A stretch of 64,000 nt of DNA, from contig NZ_CP044222.1 of NCBI RefSeq assembly GCF_008727795.1, positions 2,170,001 to 2,234,000 of the forward strand. Direction: 5' to 3'. Shown one piece after another: positions 62,285-64,000 of the stretch. The notes beneath the pieces were generated by a model. The model was not told the origin of the DNA, did no database searches, and saw only the letters and a list, made by a program, of their open reading frames with translations. The number at the start of each line of letters is the position of its first letter. The first letter of the stretch is position 1. Source of the DNA: Nitrincola iocasae (lineage in GTDB: Bacteria; Pseudomonadota; Gammaproteobacteria; Pseudomonadales; Balneatricaceae). The position numbers and the translations under genes are program-made.

Positions 62285-62474
62285 GAACGGGGTACCGGAT
62301 TTGGATTAGACTGGGCTTGTGGCGAAGCCCGACATTATCGCATTTTTTTGCAGAGTTGGCTTGTATTGGGGTGCGATTGGGTGGAAAGGTGTCGGTGGCA
62401 GGAATACCTGTGGCTTTGCGATAACAGACTACTGAACATCGATTGCGAGAACACTACTACAGATTTTACGAGAG

Positions 62475-62957
62475 CTATTTTTTTCTTCTATTCCATCGAT
62501 AATGCGCCCAAATTGTCTCATAATACTCAATAAGCTTAAGGTATTGTTCAGATAAGTAAATATGATGTGCCAGAAGCCCCAAGGCAAGCCCAACTGCAGC
62601 CAAGACAGCATTTTCATAATCACCAGAAATCAGGGCCACTATATTACCTATAACAAGAATAAATATGCATAAACGATTGAATTTAAGCAAAAGAGCATTG
62701 CTATATATTGACCCTCTAGAAGTCATAAACGTTAAATGGGACAAAACAAGTACTAAAGCCACTGTTATGCCTAATTCAATAAACGCTATATTTTTAGTGT
62801 GAGGGCCTAAATCGATAAAATAAAATATTAATACGCCTGTGAATGATACGCAAAAAATCATTAGCATAACCGCAGCTATGGCATGCCAAAAACCGGGAGG
62901 AAACACTTGATATTCAGGCATCGGTTTCTGAGGACGTTTGATTTCACGTTTAAACAT
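62475..62957 (-). CDS. Four-helix membrane protein, immunity-like, second paralogue
   Basis: A 160-residue protein with four predicted membrane helices (about 25-50, 60-83, 92-113, 115-137) and a conserved basic end RWNRRKK. By hand it is about two thirds identical, without gaps, to the protein encoded 73 bp upstream. The ATG at 62957 has GGGAGG before it. An in-frame start at 63095 would overlap the paralogue. Family not recognised. The position after an effector-like gene and the duplication suggest an immunity protein. The base composition is more AT-rich than in the preceding 60 kb. Confidence 0.75.
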   Translation of the reverse strand: MFKREIKRPQKPMPEYQVFPPGFWHAIAAVMLMIFCVSFTGVLIFYFIDLGPHTKNIAFIELGITVALVLVLSHLTFMTSRGSIYSNALLLKFNRLCIFILVIGNIVALISGDYENAVLAAVGLALGLLAHHIYLSEQYLKLIEYYETIWAHYRWNRRKK

Positions 62958-63004
62958 TATTCCTCCCTGACAACGGCTATGGTTAACAGTTTGCAGCCTC
63001 CCCC
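62957..63004 (-). pseudogene. Effector C-terminal remnant between the two paralogues
   Basis: Read on the minus strand this spacer encodes GGGCKLLTIAVVREE and a stop that shares a base with the next ATG (TAATG). It mirrors the true effector end GGNIKLLAIAIVREE, stop and TAATG at 63513. Only these 16 codons remain, and no effector body stands upstream because the first paralogue ends at 63031. Confidence 0.8.
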
Positions 63005-63030
63005 GAACGCACAAAACACCTCTATAAATT

Positions 63031-63513
63031 TTACTTTTTTCTTCTATTCCAGCGATAGTGCCCCCAAGCAACCTCTTGAAAATCAAGAAATTCAAGGTAT
63101 TTTTCTGATAAATATATCTGGTGTGCCAGAAGGCCTAGCGCAAGCCCAACAGCAGCAAATACCGCTGTAGAAACATCGCCTAAAATCAAGGCCACAATAT
63201 TTCCAACGACTAACACCGACATACATATGCGATTATATTTAAGTAGAAGGCCGTAGCAAAAGACTGACCCCCTTGTCACCATAAAGCTTAGATGAGACAA
63301 AACAAACCCCAAAGCTACGATAACCCCCAACTCAATAAATGCCACATTTTCAGTTTGAGCATCCAGTTTTAAAAAATATATTATTATTTCGCCTGTACAG
63401 AATACGCAAAAAATCATTAACATCACTGCCGCGATAAAATGCCAAGTCCCTATTGGGAGTATTTTATACTCTGGCATCGGTTTAGAGGGACGTTTAAGCT
63501 GACGTTTAAACAT
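63031..63513 (-). CDS. Four-helix membrane protein, immunity-like, first paralogue
   Basis: A 160-residue paralogue of the downstream gene with the same four helices and the same end (HYRWNRRKK). Divergence is highest in the loops and in helix 1, least in GLALGLLAH. GGGAGGAG precedes the ATG at 63513, which overlaps the effector stop by one base (TAATG), so its synthesis is tied to that of the effector. I do not recognise the family. An immunity role is inferred from context. Confidence 0.78.
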   Translation of the reverse strand: MFKRQLKRPSKPMPEYKILPIGTWHFIAAVMLMIFCVFCTGEIIIYFLKLDAQTENVAFIELGVIVALGFVLSHLSFMVTRGSVFCYGLLLKYNRICMSVLVVGNIVALILGDVSTAVFAAVGLALGLLAHQIYLSEKYLEFLDFQEVAWGHYRWNRRKK

Positions 63514-64000
63514 TACTCCTCCCTAACAATGGCTATGGCCAACAATTTGATATTGCCTCCAATTGCACTACCGGTGAAACTAAGGCCAGCACCCAGTGCA
63601 TCTTTGATCTGTAAGAGAGTTGTATTACGCAGTGCAGCATTGGAGTATCGGCGCTCAATTTGACCTGATCGCTCCATTACTTTCAACGTTCGATTAGAAA
63701 TACCTGGCGCATTAGCTCGTGCGATTTCTCGTGAAAGCCGTCTCCGCTCTTGACGACTAAGCCCTTCTAAGGTTTTTCGAATCGGAATACCGTTAGCTTT
63801 AAGCAATTTTATTCCTTTGATAGTCACTAAACCCGCCGCAGTTGCGCCCGCTAATGAAATCACATCCAGAGCCATCATGGTATTTTGATACCACTCCTCA
63901 CTGTCCATATCATCATTTCGCTGAGGTTCTATCTGTTCATTGTAAGTACGTCTTGCACCAATCAGACATTGTGCGGTACTAGCAGAAGCAGCCCCATAGG
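63513..64000 (-). CDS. C-terminal part of a probable effector/toxin protein (cut by window edge)
   Basis: The frame is open from the window edge through 63513, about 161 residues, with the first visible residues YGAASASTAQCLIGARRTYN. An ATG at 63908 exists, but the frame continues upstream of it without a stop, so this is the tail of a longer protein. It contains a hydrophobic stretch (ALDVISLAGATAAGLVTIKG), a basic helix (LEGLSRQERRRLSREIARAN) and an Ala/Gly-rich end. This resembles the C-terminal segment I recall in some PAAR-like/DUF4150 type VI secretion effectors. Being followed by small membrane proteins with one-base overlap supports an effector-immunity unit. The toxic activity cannot be named. 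Confidence 0.6.
   Translation of the reverse strand, partial: YGAASASTAQCLIGARRTYNEQIEPQRNDDMDSEEWYQNTMMALDVISLAGATAAGLVTIKGIKLLKANGIPIRKTLEGLSRQERRRLSREIARANAPGISNRTLKVMERSGQIERRYSNAALRNTTLLQIKDALGAGLSFTGSAIGGNIKLLAIAIVREE

Noticed and set aside
62883..63170. 95-codon plus-strand frame across the immunity spacer
   Set aside because: Shadow frame. The minus strand explains the spacer as an effector-tail remnant by direct match.

Overview
This is a 64 kb stretch of roughly 50 percent GC bacterial chromosome. The type IV pilus genes pilRS and pilBCD, the monomeric isocitrate dehydrogenase, the dmp-type phenol operon and an OsmC-YcaO fusion all point to an aerobic, motile, aromatic-degrading Gammaproteobacterium. 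It is probably Pseudomonas- or Oceanospirillales-like. The genus cannot be fixed from sequence alone.

Layout. 1-6744: type IV pilus control (pilR partial, pilS) divergent from the assembly genes pilB-pilC-pilD. 6776-10667: an FbpABC-type ferric iron importer with a candidate Fur site. 10730-14327: three tightly packed signalling genes, namely a DUF3095 cyclase-like protein, a metallo-beta-lactamase-fold phosphodiesterase and a GAF/HD-GYP protein. 14583-22311: icd, REP-like repeats, rmuC, a large MscK-type channel and two small genes. 22456-37528: a complete phenol to catechol to meta-cleavage operon, dmpKLMNOPQBCDEFGH, then a porin gene, then dmpI. It has a textbook sigma-54 promoter and upstream activator sites, and its XylR/DmpR-type regulator lies at the far end. 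37665-39602: a LexA-box-preceded radical SAM gene and a HigBA-like toxin-antitoxin pair. 39841-53107: two convergent ABC import clusters, each carrying its own regulator, a phosphodiesterase-type enzyme and a phosphomonoesterase-type enzyme. 53156-62284: a GGDEF-EAL protein, a decayed photolyase locus, a two-component system, a DUF418 protein and the OsmC-YcaO fusion. 62475-64000: the 3' end of a probable effector gene followed by two tandem paralogous four-helix membrane proteins that look like immunity proteins.

The genes work together in recognisable units. The dmp genes take phenol fully to pyruvate and acetyl-CoA under aromatic-responsive sigma-54 control. The two ABC clusters are best read as uptake plus cytoplasmic two-step phosphoester breakdown. 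All three binding-protein importers in the window have a hairpin between the binding-protein gene and the permease genes, which would set a high binding-protein to permease ratio.

A family of palindromes with core AAGGGGTCAGTACCCTT occurs at eight intergenic sites between 22 and 60 kb, often directly at gene ends. The most unusual item is at the right edge. The spacer between the two immunity-like paralogues keeps about 15 codons of an effector C-terminus, so the effector-immunity junction was duplicated and one effector body lost. No CRISPR array, tRNA or rRNA gene was seen.
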